Positions 32,609 to 42,194 of a stretch of 44,682 bases of DNA are shown piece by piece. Under the pieces are notes generated by a model. That model did not search any database and was not told the origin of the DNA. It saw nothing but the letters and a program-made list of their open reading frames with translations. A program made the position numbers and the translations under genes. Origin of the DNA: Lachnospiraceae bacterium (GTDB lineage Bacteria > Bacillota > Clostridia > Lachnospirales > Lachnospiraceae); the NCBI GenBank assembly GCA_024403415.1, contig JAKSRY010000017.1, forward strand, positions 1-44,682, written 5' to 3'. The number at the start of each line of letters is the position of its first letter. The first letter of the stretch is position 1.

Positions 32609-33112
32609 CTATACTAAATCTATCGTAAGTATCTCTCTTGTTGGCCAAAACGCACACAGATGCAGTCTGACTATCTTTCCGTAAAAAGGATGAAAAGATT
32701 CTGCAAAAATCGGTAATGCTCTTGCTACCACATGAGGTTCATCAATAATCATTGTTGAATGAGGAGTCCATACAAACTCTTCAATACTGTCTTTCATCAG
32801 ACTTGCTTTTTGAAGAGACATCAGTTCGTCACTCATATCGGGCGCTCCAAACAGCACTTTTCCTCCCGGAAATACCCCTATATGACTGATATAAACATTT
32901 ATCTTTTTGAAATCCTCTGCAACTTTTTTAACCAGTTCAATCGCTTCCTGTTCCTTCTCAACTTTATAAGAAGCAATACTTATATGAAACGGTAGTCCAT
33001 GTGTCTGAACGCCATCAAAGCCTGCGTCCTTAAGCTTATCATACCATTCGGACATTAAATGCTGTGATTCCTCATCCAGATCCGCCATTAATGTCAAAAA
33101 CTGCTCAGCCAT
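32609..33112 (-). CDS. 2H phosphoesterase superfamily protein
   Basis: A 167-residue protein with the two catalytic His motifs of the 2H (2'-5' RNA ligase-like/cyclic phosphodiesterase) fold: GLPFHISIAS and VWTPHSTMII. Members hydrolyse 2',3'-cyclic phosphates or 2'-5' linked nucleotides; the substrate here is unknown. The ATG at 33112 has an AGGAGG site overlapping the stop of the upstream phosphodiesterase gene, 8 bp away, so they are co-transcribed. It converges with the TIR gene; no clear terminator lies between them. Confidence 0.8.
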   Translation of the reverse strand: MAEQFLTLMADLDEESQHLMSEWYDKLKDAGFDGVQTHGLPFHISIASYKVEKEQEAIELVKKVAEDFKKINVYISHIGVFPGGKVLFGAPDMSDELMSLQKASLMKDSIEEFVWTPHSTMIIDEPHVVARALPIFAESFHPFYGKIVRLHLCAFWPTREILTIDLV

Positions 33113-33120
33113 ATAACCTC

Positions 33121-34224
33121 CTACCTCTCAACTACTATAAAAGGAATTGTCATCTCTTCTTTAGTATATCCGGCATGAACCCCCTTAAATTTTTCTGCTT
33201 CTTCATAGGTATTAAATACAGTAAGCTTTGTTGTCGCAATTGCTATATAGTCACCGAGCATTCCATCTGCATTAATATGCTTTGTTCCGGTTCCAAAAAG
33301 GTTCGTGTCGTATACTTCCTGCTTAGTCAACAGCATGAAGTCATTCCCAAAAGCCTTCCTAAATTCTTCTTCAAATATCTTCTCTTTTCCTTTTTTGACA
33401 AACATATTCAACGTTCTTGGTTCAATGGACGGATTTCTCTCAAGGCAATCCAAAATTTCAGGATAATCCAGGATGCAAACATTTTGTCCATCCACATGTC
33501 CATGATCAGCAGTTATTATCAGAAGAGTGTCTTCCAGATGCTCAGCCATGCTCTGCACTTTCTCTTCTAACGATCTGAGCATATTCTTCGTTTCTTCAAC
33601 ATAGCAGCCATATTCATGCATTGTTGTATCCGGTTCATTCCAGTATGCATAAATATATTTGTTTCCATCCTGCTCACATAAATCTATAATTCTCTGACAT
33701 ATTGCATCCATATTATTAGGATAGGGATCTACAAAAGGAGTTGCGTTATATGCTTTCGTTCCATTGCGATTCAAAATATCGCAGACAGATTCATATCCGC
33801 AGTACTTATAAGCAACAGATTCATCTGCAACCTTCTCCTCAGTTCCCTGTCTGGTATTCAGGAACACCGTCACATTCTCATCAATCTGTGGGTAATAACA
33901 GTCCCACCCAAACCAGGCATGTTCAATAGGCTGTAATCCACTCCCAATTGATGTCGTTGCTGCAACAGTTGTTGGTGGATAGACCGTCTTATAGGAATCC
34001 ACCAAATGACTTCTGAAGAAGCTATCTTTAGGAAGGTTCTTTTCCAAAATATATGTTCCCATTCCATCAAGAAGCAGAACAACTATATTTTTATAATCCT
34101 TTTCCATATATTTGTCTGCAATATCAAGCGTATTACCTACAGTCTCAACTTTGAATTTCTTCAAAACAGAGTTCGGTAAATTAGCTATACAATTGTTATA
34201 ATTCAGCAATTCCAGATTTATCAT
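33121..34224 (-). CDS. Alkaline-phosphatase-superfamily phosphodiesterase
   Basis: A 367-residue metal-dependent enzyme. Conserved parts are NIVVLLLDGMGTYILEK (first metal Asp), VYPPTTVAATTSIGSGLQP (nucleophile Thr) and TADHGHVDGQN (metal-binding Asp/His). This is the nucleotide pyrophosphatase/phosphodiesterase type. No signal peptide is present, so it should be cytoplasmic. The ATG at 34224 follows AAGGAGG. Its co-transcription with a 2H phosphoesterase suggests a two-enzyme pathway acting on phosphodiester or cyclic nucleotide substrates, which is an inference. Confidence 0.83.
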   Translation of the reverse strand: MINLELLNYNNCIANLPNSVLKKFKVETVGNTLDIADKYMEKDYKNIVVLLLDGMGTYILEKNLPKDSFFRSHLVDSYKTVYPPTTVAATTSIGSGLQPIEHAWFGWDCYYPQIDENVTVFLNTRQGTEEKVADESVAYKYCGYESVCDILNRNGTKAYNATPFVDPYPNNMDAICQRIIDLCEQDGNKYIYAYWNEPDTTMHEYGCYVEETKNMLRSLEEKVQSMAEHLEDTLLIITADHGHVDGQNVCILDYPEILDCLERNPSIEPRTLNMFVKKGKEKIFEEEFRKAFGNDFMLLTKQEVYDTNLFGTGTKHINADGMLGDYIAIATTKLTVFNTYEEAEKFKGVHAGYTKEEMTIPFIVVER

Positions 34225-34294
34225 TTTGGGGCCTCCTTATGTTTTTCTTTTAGCATAAGCCCTCCCCTAGGGGCAGAGTCAAAGGAAAAATATA

Positions 34295-35890
34295 TTAGTC
34301 TGCTAATTCATCAAAAAAATCCAGAATCAGAGCATTTACGTTAAATCCACAGCTTGCTTCTTCCGGCCAAGAATGTCTTCCATTCTCAATTAACACCTGC
34401 CATACCTGTTTAGATTTTGTTCCGGCATCTTCTGAATATCTCTTAATAAGTTCTGACTTTTCAGAGAGCTTCTCTTTCTTCATATCAGTAAGTAAATTGG
34501 CTGTGGCAAAATAATCCATTACGTCTTCGATTGCAGGGGCCTTTGAGTATTTAGCACTGCCGTTACTATTCATAGGAACGACATCGTCTTTAGTCCCGTT
34601 AATCTGAAGAATTGAAACATCTGATGCCTCAGATTTAATATCCCACATTGCCTCAGGCATCATTCCTGCAACACTGGAAACACCGGCAAAACAATCCTTT
34701 CCTTCAACAGCAATCCGATACATCATAAACCCGCCATTGCTGAAGCCTGCGGCAAAGGTCTGCTCTCGAGTCAGTTTATATTTATCCTGCATATAAGAAG
34801 CCAGTGTCTTAAGAAATCCCAAATCATCCCTGTTCGAATTTCCTATTCCGGAATTCCATCCGGTTGCTGAAGTCTTATCATTGTCATTTGCCATTCCGTT
34901 CACATAGACGACAACATAGCCTCTTTCGTTTGCAGCCTCATCCAGCTTAGTTTCCGTGCGAAATGATTCCGCTACATTTCCATATCCATGGAGCATGAAG
35001 ATTATGCCCTTGGCTTCCCCTTCCGGTGCATACTCCAGATATTTCCGTACATCACCATCATATCCACAAGAGTACTCATTATTTCCTTCATCCTTAACAT
35101 CCATTCCCTGCACAAAGAAATTGAAGAATAAAACAACCGCACTTGTCAAAACCATTATTCCGCCGGCCATTCTGCTTAGAGTCTTCTCTGATGCTCGGTT
35201 AGCAATTACTGCTGCAATTCTTGCCCAGATAAGGGTAAATATAACACACAGTACAAGGCAGAGGGTATCCGGCATCCCACCAATATAAAAATGGCTTCCA
35301 CCACCGATAAGCGCAGTAAAAGCCATAATAAACACTGACGTTCCCACGGCTTTATGCATTTCATATCCAAGAAATGAAACGAGTACAAACAGAAGCATCA
35401 TTCCGCCTCCTGCACCCACAAAGCCACAGATAAATCCAACAAAAATTCCGCCAATGACAGATTTAATTATTCTTTTTTTCTTACTCTGGTCTTCAAATCT
35501 GCCTACCTTCTTTTCAGGTTTAAGCAGGAATTTGATACCAATGACAAGCAATCCAAACTGAGACATATATCCCATAGTCTGGTCCGGAAGAAAACTTGCA
35601 ATAAAGCTTCCAAATATTGTCATGGACAATACGCAGCTTAATAAAACTAATGAATTCTTAACATCAAGATTTCCATGTTTCTTATATGTATAGGCGCTGA
35701 CTGCACTCGCAAGAACGTCGCTTGCAAGTCCAATTCCGATAGCCTGATACGCAGGAACGCCACAAAAGGTTAAAAGTAATGGCCCAACAATTGCTGCCGC
35801 ACTCATACCTGCAAAGCCCGTACCAAGACCGGCTCCTGCTCCTGCAAAAAAACATATCATCAGTTTAAATAAGAATTCTGTAAAACTCAC
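34295..35890 (-). CDS. TauE/SafE permease fused to a PHB-depolymerase-like esterase
   Basis: A 531-residue fusion. Residues 1-~262 are a TauE/SafE anion-exporter-like membrane domain ([20 protein letters not shown] repeated later as [16 protein letters not shown], about eight helices). After a short linker, residues ~275-531 are an alpha/beta-hydrolase of the Esterase_PHB/LpqC type: [15 protein letters not shown] (oxyanion His-Gly), nucleophile Ser384 in [13 protein letters not shown], acid region [10 protein letters not shown] and His506 in [10 protein letters not shown]. With both ends complete this is a real fusion, not a frameshift. The GTG start at 35890 overlaps the QueF stop (GTGA), so they are translationally coupled. 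Confidence 0.8.
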   Translation of the reverse strand: MSFTEFLFKLMICFFAGAGAGLGTGFAGMSAAAIVGPLLLTFCGVPAYQAIGIGLASDVLASAVSAYTYKKHGNLDVKNSLVLLSCVLSMTIFGSFIASFLPDQTMGYMSQFGLLVIGIKFLLKPEKKVGRFEDQSKKKRIIKSVIGGIFVGFICGFVGAGGGMMLLFVLVSFLGYEMHKAVGTSVFIMAFTALIGGGSHFYIGGMPDTLCLVLCVIFTLIWARIAAVIANRASEKTLSRMAGGIMVLTSAVVLFFNFFVQGMDVKDEGNNEYSCGYDGDVRKYLEYAPEGEAKGIIFMLHGYGNVAESFRTETKLDEAANERGYVVVYVNGMANDNDKTSATGWNSGIGNSNRDDLGFLKTLASYMQDKYKLTREQTFAAGFSNGGFMMYRIAVEGKDCFAGVSSVAGMMPEAMWDIKSEASDVSILQINGTKDDVVPMNSNGSAKYSKAPAIEDVMDYFATANLLTDMKKEKLSEKSELIKRYSEDAGTKSKQVWQVLIENGRHSWPEEASCGFNVNALILDFFDELAD

Positions 35891-36369
35891 CTGTTATCCA
35901 CCTTTTCCGGATTCATATCGTGGTGCGTCATCCTATCCCAAGCAACCTCTTCCCATCTGGTTCCGGGTTTTCCATAGTTGCAATATGGATCAATTGATAT
36001 TCCTCCTCTTGGAAGAAATCTTCCAAGCACCTCGATATACTTAGGATCCATAAGCTTAATGAGATCCTTCATGATTTTGTTAACACAGTCCTCATGAAAA
36101 TCTCCATGATTCCTATAAGAAAAAAGATACAGCTTAAGTGATTTACTTTCAACCATCAGTTCTCCGGGAACATATGATATTGTTATTGTTGCAAAATCAG
36201 GCTGTCCTGTTATCGGACAAAGACTTGTAAATTCAGGACAGTTAAATTTAACAAAATAATCATTTTCGGGATGCTTGTTACTAAAGGTTTCAAGCAATGA
36301 AGGATCATAATCTGTTTTATATTCTGTTCCCTGACTTCCAAGTTTGGTTAAATTTTCTTTTTCACGCAT
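35887..36369 (-). CDS. queF: NADPH-dependent 7-cyano-7-deazaguanine reductase
   Basis: A 160-residue cytosolic enzyme that reduces preQ0 to preQ1 for the tRNA nucleoside queuosine. YkvM-type QueF motifs: [16 protein letters not shown] with the catalytic Cys, [22 protein letters not shown] (family NADPH/substrate motif E-S-K-S-L-K) and [13 protein letters not shown] at the end. The ATG at 36369 follows AAAGAGG at a longish distance. Together with the COG1738 transporter just upstream it forms a salvage pair: import of a deazaguanine precursor, then reduction. No other que genes are present. Confidence 0.95.
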   Translation of the reverse strand: MREKENLTKLGSQGTEYKTDYDPSLLETFSNKHPENDYFVKFNCPEFTSLCPITGQPDFATITISYVPGELMVESKSLKLYLFSYRNHGDFHEDCVNKIMKDLIKLMDPKYIEVLGRFLPRGGISIDPYCNYGKPGTRWEEVAWDRMTHHDMNPEKVDNR

Positions 36370-36498
36370 ATAATAAATACCTCTTTTTAATCAATATATA
36401 TTTGTCAATTATTTATGTATACGTATTCCTGATATTTGTCCAGATATATACATTTCGATACCAAAAGTATTCCGGCATGTAAATATACAGGCATATGT

Positions 36499-37209
36499 TT
36501 ATTCCTGACTTTCCAACGCTTTAGCTACCGACTCACTTATAGGCTTAATCTTTCTTGCAATATAAATAAATGGTGTGTCGAACAAAGCAACTACTGCCTT
36601 AAATACATATGTTGTAACAAGAATGCTAATGAAAACATCCAGTGGATATGTTCCCCAAAAAGCAAGTGTTGTAAACAAAACCGTATCAATTGCCTGGCTT
36701 ATAAGAGTACTGCCATTGTTTCTGAGCCAGAGCTTCTTCTCACTTCCACCTGACTTACTCCAAATCTTATGATAAAGAAATACATCGATATTCTGGCTGC
36801 ATACATAACCAACCAGACTGGCAAATGTAATTCTTGGAGCAAGACCAAATACAACCTGAAGGCTGTCGTTAATGTAATCATTTCCATTTGGAGTAAACTG
36901 CAAAATAAGCTGAGTTCCGATAAGCCAGATAAGCATTATCGAAAAGCTGTATTTAACTGCCTTTGTAGCTTCTTTCTTTCCATATTTTTCTGACAGAATA
37001 TCAGTAATAAGGAATGTCGATGCATACAATACATTTCCACAGGTTGTTGATGCTCCAAAAAGATCTACGCACTTACATACTGCGATGTTTCCAAGCAGGG
37101 TGCCGAATATTGAGAATGCAAATAAACCATTCTTGCCAAACAGCTTATAAAGTAAGAGCACACACCCCAAGTAAAAAAATACACATACAAAAAACCATAA
37201 TTCATTCAT
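36499..37209 (-). CDS. Queuosine precursor transporter (YhhQ/VUT family)
   Basis: About 236 residues with six membrane helices (ELWFFVCVFFYLGCVLLLYK at the start). YhhQ-family hallmarks are NVLYASTFLITDILSEKYGKKEA and SLVGYVCSQNIDVFLYHKI. The family imports preQ0/preQ1-type queuosine precursors. The ATG at 37209 follows GAAAGAGG; a GTG 30 nt earlier extends the frame but lacks a site. It lies upstream of queF in the same direction (129-bp gap), which supports the substrate. No preQ1 riboswitch pattern was recognised upstream. Confidence 0.88.
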   Translation of the reverse strand: MNELWFFVCVFFYLGCVLLLYKLFGKNGLFAFSIFGTLLGNIAVCKCVDLFGASTTCGNVLYASTFLITDILSEKYGKKEATKAVKYSFSIMLIWLIGTQLILQFTPNGNDYINDSLQVVFGLAPRITFASLVGYVCSQNIDVFLYHKIWSKSGGSEKKLWLRNNGSTLISQAIDTVLFTTLAFWGTYPLDVFISILVTTYVFKAVVALFDTPFIYIARKIKPISESVAKALESQE

Positions 37210-37271
37210 TTCTTTTCCTCTTTCCGGTGAAATCACCACTTGAATTCCCCAGGGCGTATTTCTTCGTTACC

Positions 37272-37361
37272 AACATAGATGCAACACGCTTTGCGAGTAG
37301 CATCTATGATTAGCGATCGTCAAATTTCCTTGCATGCAGTCAATTTTCCTCGTCGCCATAA
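37272..37361. repeat. Terminator-adjacent dispersed repeat, copy 3
   Basis: Nearly identical to 28830-28927, with the CATAGATGC/GCATCTATG hairpin, AGCGATCGTCAAATTTCCTT and the CTCGTCGCCATAA end. It lacks about 8 bp (GCAAGCATA region) present in copy 2. It again starts directly behind a terminator T-run on the minus strand. Confidence 0.85.
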
Positions 37362-37362
37362 T

Positions 37363-37389
37363 AAAAAAGGCTTTGCAAAACGCAAAGCC
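37363..37389 (-). terminator. Rho-independent terminator of the hydrogenase gene
   Basis: On the minus strand GGCTTTGC/GCAAAGCC (8 bp, 5-nt loop) followed by TTTTTTATT. Confidence 0.85.
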
Positions 37390-37542
37390 ATAATCTTAAT
37401 CATAGTACAAATATAATACGCATAAGTTATAGTCCTGGTTTTGTTTAACGACAGGATGGTACAAACGAACTGTCGCCTGTTAAGGGTTAATATTATTAAA
37501 AGCAAAATGAAGTATATCAAAGATATCTGAATAATACAACTA

Positions 37543-39084
37543 TTATTCCTGAGGCACTACTATATCTTTCTCCTCAAGATGATCAAGAATATCTGCATAC
37601 TCACTGGTTGATGCATGCTTCATTGATGACTGGGCCTGATGACTCTGAATCGCTCTTGCGGTACTTGCTATCGGCTGTATAGTTCCGGCTCCGGCTACAC
37701 AACCACCCGGGCATCCCATTCCTTCAAGAAGGTAACCATTATATTTACCGGCCTTGGCAAGCGTCAGAAGTCTTCTACAGTTTTCAAGTCCATCCGCCTT
37801 CTCGACCTTCAGTTCAACATCGGGATAGTTCTCCTTAAGGTATTCAGAAACAGCATTAGCTACTCCTCCACCTATAGCAAAGCCTCTTCCATCTGCTGAT
37901 GCACCGTGCATTGAATGGTCAGGCTCAAGCTTCTTGAAATCAACTTCTTTTGCTTCGAACATTCCCATTACTTCTTCAAATGTAAGAACGAAGTCAACAT
38001 CTGAACGAATGGATTTACGCATAGCCTCAAGCTTCTTAGCTGAGCAGGGACCTATGAAAGCAACCTTACATCCTGGGTGATCCTTTTTAATAAGTCGTCC
38101 TGTAAGTACCATCGGTGTCAATGCCATGGAAATACATTTTGCCTGTTCAGGGAAGAGCTTCTTAGCCATCATAGACCAGGCAGGACAGCAGGAAGTTGCC
38201 ATGAATGGTATCTCATCAGGAACCTCTTTAACAAACGCTTCTGCTTCTGATATGGTACAAAGATCTGCTCCGATTGCCACCTCGACTACATCCTCAAATC
38301 CAAGTGCCTTAAATCCTGATCTTATCTTCTGAGGAGTCATGTCAGGTCCAAACTGACCGGCTGCTGCAGGTGCAATCGCCGCATATACGGGAACATCACT
38401 CTTAATCGCCTGAATTGTCTGGAATATCTGTGCTTTATCCGCGATTGCTCCAAACGGACAGTTTGCAAGACACTGTCCACAAGAAACACACTTATCATAA
38501 TCAATATCCGCACAACCATTTTCGTCAGAACCGATTGCCTTCATACCACATGATTTAACACAGGGACGATCCATTTTCAGGATGGCACCATATGCACAGG
38601 CATCCTTACATTTACCACATTTGATACATTTTTCCGGATCGATATGTGATTTTCCTTCGTATATTCTGATAGCATCTCTCGGACATACCTCTTTACAAGG
38701 ATGTGCAAGACATCCCTGACATGCGTCGGTAACCTTCATAACATTATCTGGACATTTATGACATGCAAACTTAATAATATTTACAAGAGGTGGTTCATAA
38801 TATGTTTCAGGCTTGGTACACTCCTCAACACCCTTTGTTATAGAGTTATATTCTTCAAACGAACGAAGCGGAAGCCCCATCGCAAGACGTGCACGTTCAC
38901 GAACTATTGCTCTTTCAAGGAAAGCACTGTCTCTGTAGGTTGCAACAGTACCCGGAATAATATGATAGGGAAGCTGATGCATAACCTCCATATTGAAACC
39001 ATCTTCATACTCATAAGACAGCTTCGCAACCTCCGCAAATACTCTCTTACGAATGTCATTTACATTAGTATAAATTCCACGCAT
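37543..39084 (-). CDS. [FeFe] hydrogenase (group B-like), monomeric ferredoxin-type
   Basis: About 513 residues. The N-terminal part has several Fe-S cysteine sets (CHKCPDNVMKVTDACQGCL, CIKCGKCKDACAYGAI, CVSCGQCLANCPFGAI). The C-terminal H-cluster domain has L1 MATSCCPAWSMM, L2 FIGPCSAKKLEAM and L3 LEGMGCPGGCVAGAG. The TSCCPxW and GPCxAKK variants fit group B (clostridial, ferredoxin-linked) rather than the prototypical group A. It would evolve or oxidise H2 in fermentation. The ATG at 39084 follows AAAGAGG. No HydEFG maturases are in the window. It is monocistronic with its own terminator. Confidence 0.9.
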   Translation of the reverse strand: MRGIYTNVNDIRKRVFAEVAKLSYEYEDGFNMEVMHQLPYHIIPGTVATYRDSAFLERAIVRERARLAMGLPLRSFEEYNSITKGVEECTKPETYYEPPLVNIIKFACHKCPDNVMKVTDACQGCLAHPCKEVCPRDAIRIYEGKSHIDPEKCIKCGKCKDACAYGAILKMDRPCVKSCGMKAIGSDENGCADIDYDKCVSCGQCLANCPFGAIADKAQIFQTIQAIKSDVPVYAAIAPAAAGQFGPDMTPQKIRSGFKALGFEDVVEVAIGADLCTISEAEAFVKEVPDEIPFMATSCCPAWSMMAKKLFPEQAKCISMALTPMVLTGRLIKKDHPGCKVAFIGPCSAKKLEAMRKSIRSDVDFVLTFEEVMGMFEAKEVDFKKLEPDHSMHGASADGRGFAIGGGVANAVSEYLKENYPDVELKVEKADGLENCRRLLTLAKAGKYNGYLLEGMGCPGGCVAGAGTIQPIASTARAIQSHQAQSSMKHASTSEYADILDHLEEKDIVVPQE

Positions 39085-39224
39085 TACCAAAACCTCTTTT
39101 ACTTAGTTTATTCACACTTATATTTTAAGACGTCAGTACAATCTCTTTTAACTAACACGACTTAATTGCATAACTATCTTTACGGTTATTGCACTTCACA
39201 AGCATATATTATAAAAATGCTTCA

Positions 39225-42011
39225 CTACCCCAGGAAAACCTTAACATTAATCGCCTTGTTTCCGGCAACTTTCTCAATATCTCCCTTACCAATTATGACA
39301 TATCCGTCATTTACCGTTCCTGTCAGTCCATCAGCTTCAACTTTGGTTACACTATAATCTCCGACTTCAAGCCTGCTCTCATTAATAATTTCAATCTTAA
39401 AGTCAGTTCCTCCGAATGTCAAAGAAATATATGCTTTACCCTCATCATTAAACTGACAGTTGAGAAGCTTAGGATTAATAACAAGATTTCCGTATTCACC
39501 TCGCACACCAAACATCTGGGTAACAACCGTAAGCATATACCAGCTTGCTGCACCGGTAAGATAATGATACAGACCTCTTCCACCTCTTCCAAAATATTCA
39601 GGAATACCGGGATAAATTCTGCTGACACCAAAGTCCATCGACTGAGCATACAATGCTTCAAGTGATTTGAAACCTTCTTTTGCAAAGCCTCTTCTGTAAA
39701 GAGCATTCGCATACATTACAGCCATATGAGAGAATACTGCTCCGTTTTCCTTTTCGCCATATGCGAAACCAAACATTCTTCCCATATCAGTCTTAACTTC
39801 TTTGAAGTCTGTGTTGAGCCTGTATCCACCGCATGCTCTGTCATAAAGATATTTGTCTGCCGACTTAACGATATCCTTAACCTGATCGTCAGATGCAGTA
39901 CCTGCCATTATCGAAAATACCTGACCTGTAAGCATCATTCTAACATTATTACCTGCGGTTGCTCCTTCGGCACTGTTTCCATTGCTGCTCGCTGCCATGC
40001 CTTCAGCACCGTTTCCATTGCAACACTGTACTATGCCTTCAACACGATTTCCGCTGTTATCATAATATCCGTTGAACCATCCGTTTCCTTCCGAATCCTC
40101 AACCCATTCCGTCTTACGAATGTTTTCCTTAAGCCATTTTGATTTTGACTCCAAATCAGCTATAAGCAAATCAATATCTATATCTTTGTGCGAACCTTTA
40201 ATTGTGTGTCTGCAGGAATCCACATATTTAGCAAGAATTTCAAGTTTAGTTTCAATGCTGTCATATACCTTGACATCCGAACCCACAAGCGCAGCCATTT
40301 CTTCAAAAACAGATACACCGGTCATTCCATCTTCTTTAAGCTTCTTCAAAATATCAGCAAGCGTCTGAAGATTCATGGCATAAGCATTGGTAAAGGCAAC
40401 ACTTTCACCTCTTTTTGATGCCATATCGATAGCATCGTTCCAGTCAGCGTCACGAAGACGTATATGATTGTGCTCACCAACCTCATAGAAGGCTGCCAGA
40501 TTCTGTAACAGCAGGTGCTCAAGAATAGTACCTTTGTATTCCTCTCCATTCACATCAAGCTGCCACTTTTCATTATTCCACTCTGTATCAATCTGGGTTC
40601 CACGGGCAACCTGCCTATCCTTAAAGTACGGAACCTTTTCAAGAAGAATATTGATATCTCCTGTCTGATCTATATAAAGCTTAGTTGTTTCAAGAGGCCA
40701 TACACCGTGATCCATCCAGACTCTGGTGATTGAATTTCTGTCTGCCTTGAATTCACCCTGCTTCTCGCCAATAATCGTTGCATTGGTACCATCAACTCTT
40801 ACACCGCCGAAGTTACCGATAAGCATCTCTCTTACACCGGCAGGATTCATGATAAGAAGCGCCAGACAATCCTGCCAGAGGTCTCTCCAGCCACGTCCAC
40901 CCTTTCCGTAATCATGATGCGGAAGGAATGAACATCCAAACAGTCTTCTGAGTTCAGGCTGGAAGTTAACCCAATCCATAAATCTGTCAAAGGCCACATC
41001 TCCTGTTTCGTATTTAACGGTACATTTCTTTAACCAGTACTGCTTACAATATTCCAAAGCTTTCTTTGCCTTGTCTGCAGTATTATAAACTTCAATCTCT
41101 TTGTCAACACTTTGTTCTTTAGAACAGATTCCAAGAAATACAACGTACTCAGCTGTTTCGCCAGGCTTAAGTTCTTTCGTGCCAAACTTAATTGCTCCGA
41201 CAGTTTCCTGGCCATCGAGACTCAAATCCTCTCCGTTCCAGATATATGAAGGCTCTTTGTCTGTGTATACAGCTTCAGGTCTAATAAAGCTTCCACCTTT
41301 TCCAATAAAATCTGCAACCTCAGGGAAAAATCCCACGGGTTTCAATCCATCTCCTTCCATTCCGCATACGTAGTATGTCATATCATTAACATTATGTCCG
41401 CGTTCGTCAAATGAAAGAGTCGGGGTTACCTCAACTCCATACTCTGTGATTCTGTCTCTGTGAAGCATAGCTGTAACATGTCTGTGGTCTCTTATATTAT
41501 CAGCACTTCTTCCATACAGCGGGATTGCCGCAGTCGGAGTAATTTTAATGCTGTCTGAACTTTCATTTTTAATACCGACAAGCATAATTTCAACGTTGGT
41601 CTCTACCGGAATGAAGGATGTGATTTCAGCACTCACTCCGTAGGACAAAGATATACGTTTAGTCTTATGCCACATAATACCGGCCTCAACCTGAGACTTG
41701 TCCTGTGCCTCAGTACCTGCCATTGCTTCCTGAAGAGCAGACATACCTGTTGCCGACCAGATATCTGATTTATCATTCCTGTCAATTTTAACCCAGAAAT
41801 TGCGGGTGCTTCTGTTGTTATGAAGGTTATCAGCACTTACCGGCTCAAGTAAGAAATGATTCTGATCAATCTTTGAGTCACCTCCAAGATTAGGCGTCAG
41901 TGCACTCTTCAATCCCTTTTCACTTGCAAGCGGAAAATATAAGCTTCTGTCACTTTCTGCATTTTCCATGATGAAGCTTCCATTTTTATCTAAAAATTTA
42001 TATTCAGCCAT
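39225..42011 (-). CDS. GH94-family glycoside phosphorylase
   Basis: About 928 residues. N-terminal beta-sandwich (GT36 type) and an (alpha/alpha)6 catalytic barrel with HHDYGKGGRGWRDLWQDCLA, which holds the catalytic Asp, and MDHGVWPLETTKLYIDQTG. It phosphorolyses beta-linked gluco-oligosaccharides to glucose-1-phosphate; cellobiose, cellodextrin or another beta-glucan cannot be decided by eye. Around residues 648-688 three 12-residue units (AEGMAASSNGNS-like) form a tandem repeat not typical of the family. The ATG at 42011 is preferred because GGAG lies 6 nt upstream; the ATG at 42023 has no site. Confidence 0.85.
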   Translation of the reverse strand: MAEYKFLDKNGSFIMENAESDRSLYFPLASEKGLKSALTPNLGGDSKIDQNHFLLEPVSADNLHNNRSTRNFWVKIDRNDKSDIWSATGMSALQEAMAGTEAQDKSQVEAGIMWHKTKRISLSYGVSAEITSFIPVETNVEIMLVGIKNESSDSIKITPTAAIPLYGRSADNIRDHRHVTAMLHRDRITEYGVEVTPTLSFDERGHNVNDMTYYVCGMEGDGLKPVGFFPEVADFIGKGGSFIRPEAVYTDKEPSYIWNGEDLSLDGQETVGAIKFGTKELKPGETAEYVVFLGICSKEQSVDKEIEVYNTADKAKKALEYCKQYWLKKCTVKYETGDVAFDRFMDWVNFQPELRRLFGCSFLPHHDYGKGGRGWRDLWQDCLALLIMNPAGVREMLIGNFGGVRVDGTNATIIGEKQGEFKADRNSITRVWMDHGVWPLETTKLYIDQTGDINILLEKVPYFKDRQVARGTQIDTEWNNEKWQLDVNGEEYKGTILEHLLLQNLAAFYEVGEHNHIRLRDADWNDAIDMASKRGESVAFTNAYAMNLQTLADILKKLKEDGMTGVSVFEEMAALVGSDVKVYDSIETKLEILAKYVDSCRHTIKGSHKDIDIDLLIADLESKSKWLKENIRKTEWVEDSEGNGWFNGYYDNSGNRVEGIVQCCNGNGAEGMAASSNGNSAEGATAGNNVRMMLTGQVFSIMAGTASDDQVKDIVKSADKYLYDRACGGYRLNTDFKEVKTDMGRMFGFAYGEKENGAVFSHMAVMYANALYRRGFAKEGFKSLEALYAQSMDFGVSRIYPGIPEYFGRGGRGLYHYLTGAASWYMLTVVTQMFGVRGEYGNLVINPKLLNCQFNDEGKAYISLTFGGTDFKIEIINESRLEVGDYSVTKVEADGLTGTVNDGYVIIGKGDIEKVAGNKAINVKVFLG
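39961..40068 (-). repeat. 36-bp tandem repeat within the GH94 gene
   Basis: CCTTCGGCAC (39964), CCTTCAGCAC (40000) and CCTTCAACAC (40036) mark three units with an exact 36-bp period, each followed by a related TTTCC(A/G)(T/C)TG. In frame they give a 12-residue Ala/Gly/Asn/Ser-rich unit. Confidence 0.8.
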
Positions 42012-42060
42012 ACTCTTCTCCATAACTTATAAGCCACATATCAATATAAATATATCGACA

Positions 42061-42145
42061 ACATATCAGTAAATATACCAACAAACATATAAGTAAGTAT
42101 ACCAGCAAACATATAAGTAAACATACTGACAAACATATCAGTGAC
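42061..42145. repeat. 24-bp tandem repeat upstream of the GH94 gene
   Basis: ACATATAAGTAAGTATACCA-type units occur three and a half times with a 24-bp period (starting 42061, 42085, 42109, 42133). They lie between metH and the GH94 start, in the GH94 promoter region, and could be an iterated regulator-binding site. Confidence 0.75.
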
Positions 42146-42194
42146 CATGTCAAAAAGTTCAAAATCAATTTTGAAACATCATTGTCTGTTGTAG

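Larger units (their letters stand above)
37210..37542. other. Intergenic region with repeat copy 3 and terminator
   Basis: 333 bp without a gene. It holds the dispersed repeat (37272-37361), the hydrogenase terminator (37363-37389) and a hairpin-prone stretch (GACAGGAT … CTGTCGCCTGTT, 37451-37480) related to sequence near 28770. Confidence 0.7.

Noticed and set aside
37210-37265. preQ1 riboswitch upstream of the queuosine transporter
   Set aside because: A GGTGATTTCACC hairpin is present, but the conserved sequences of preQ1 classes I and II were not found.
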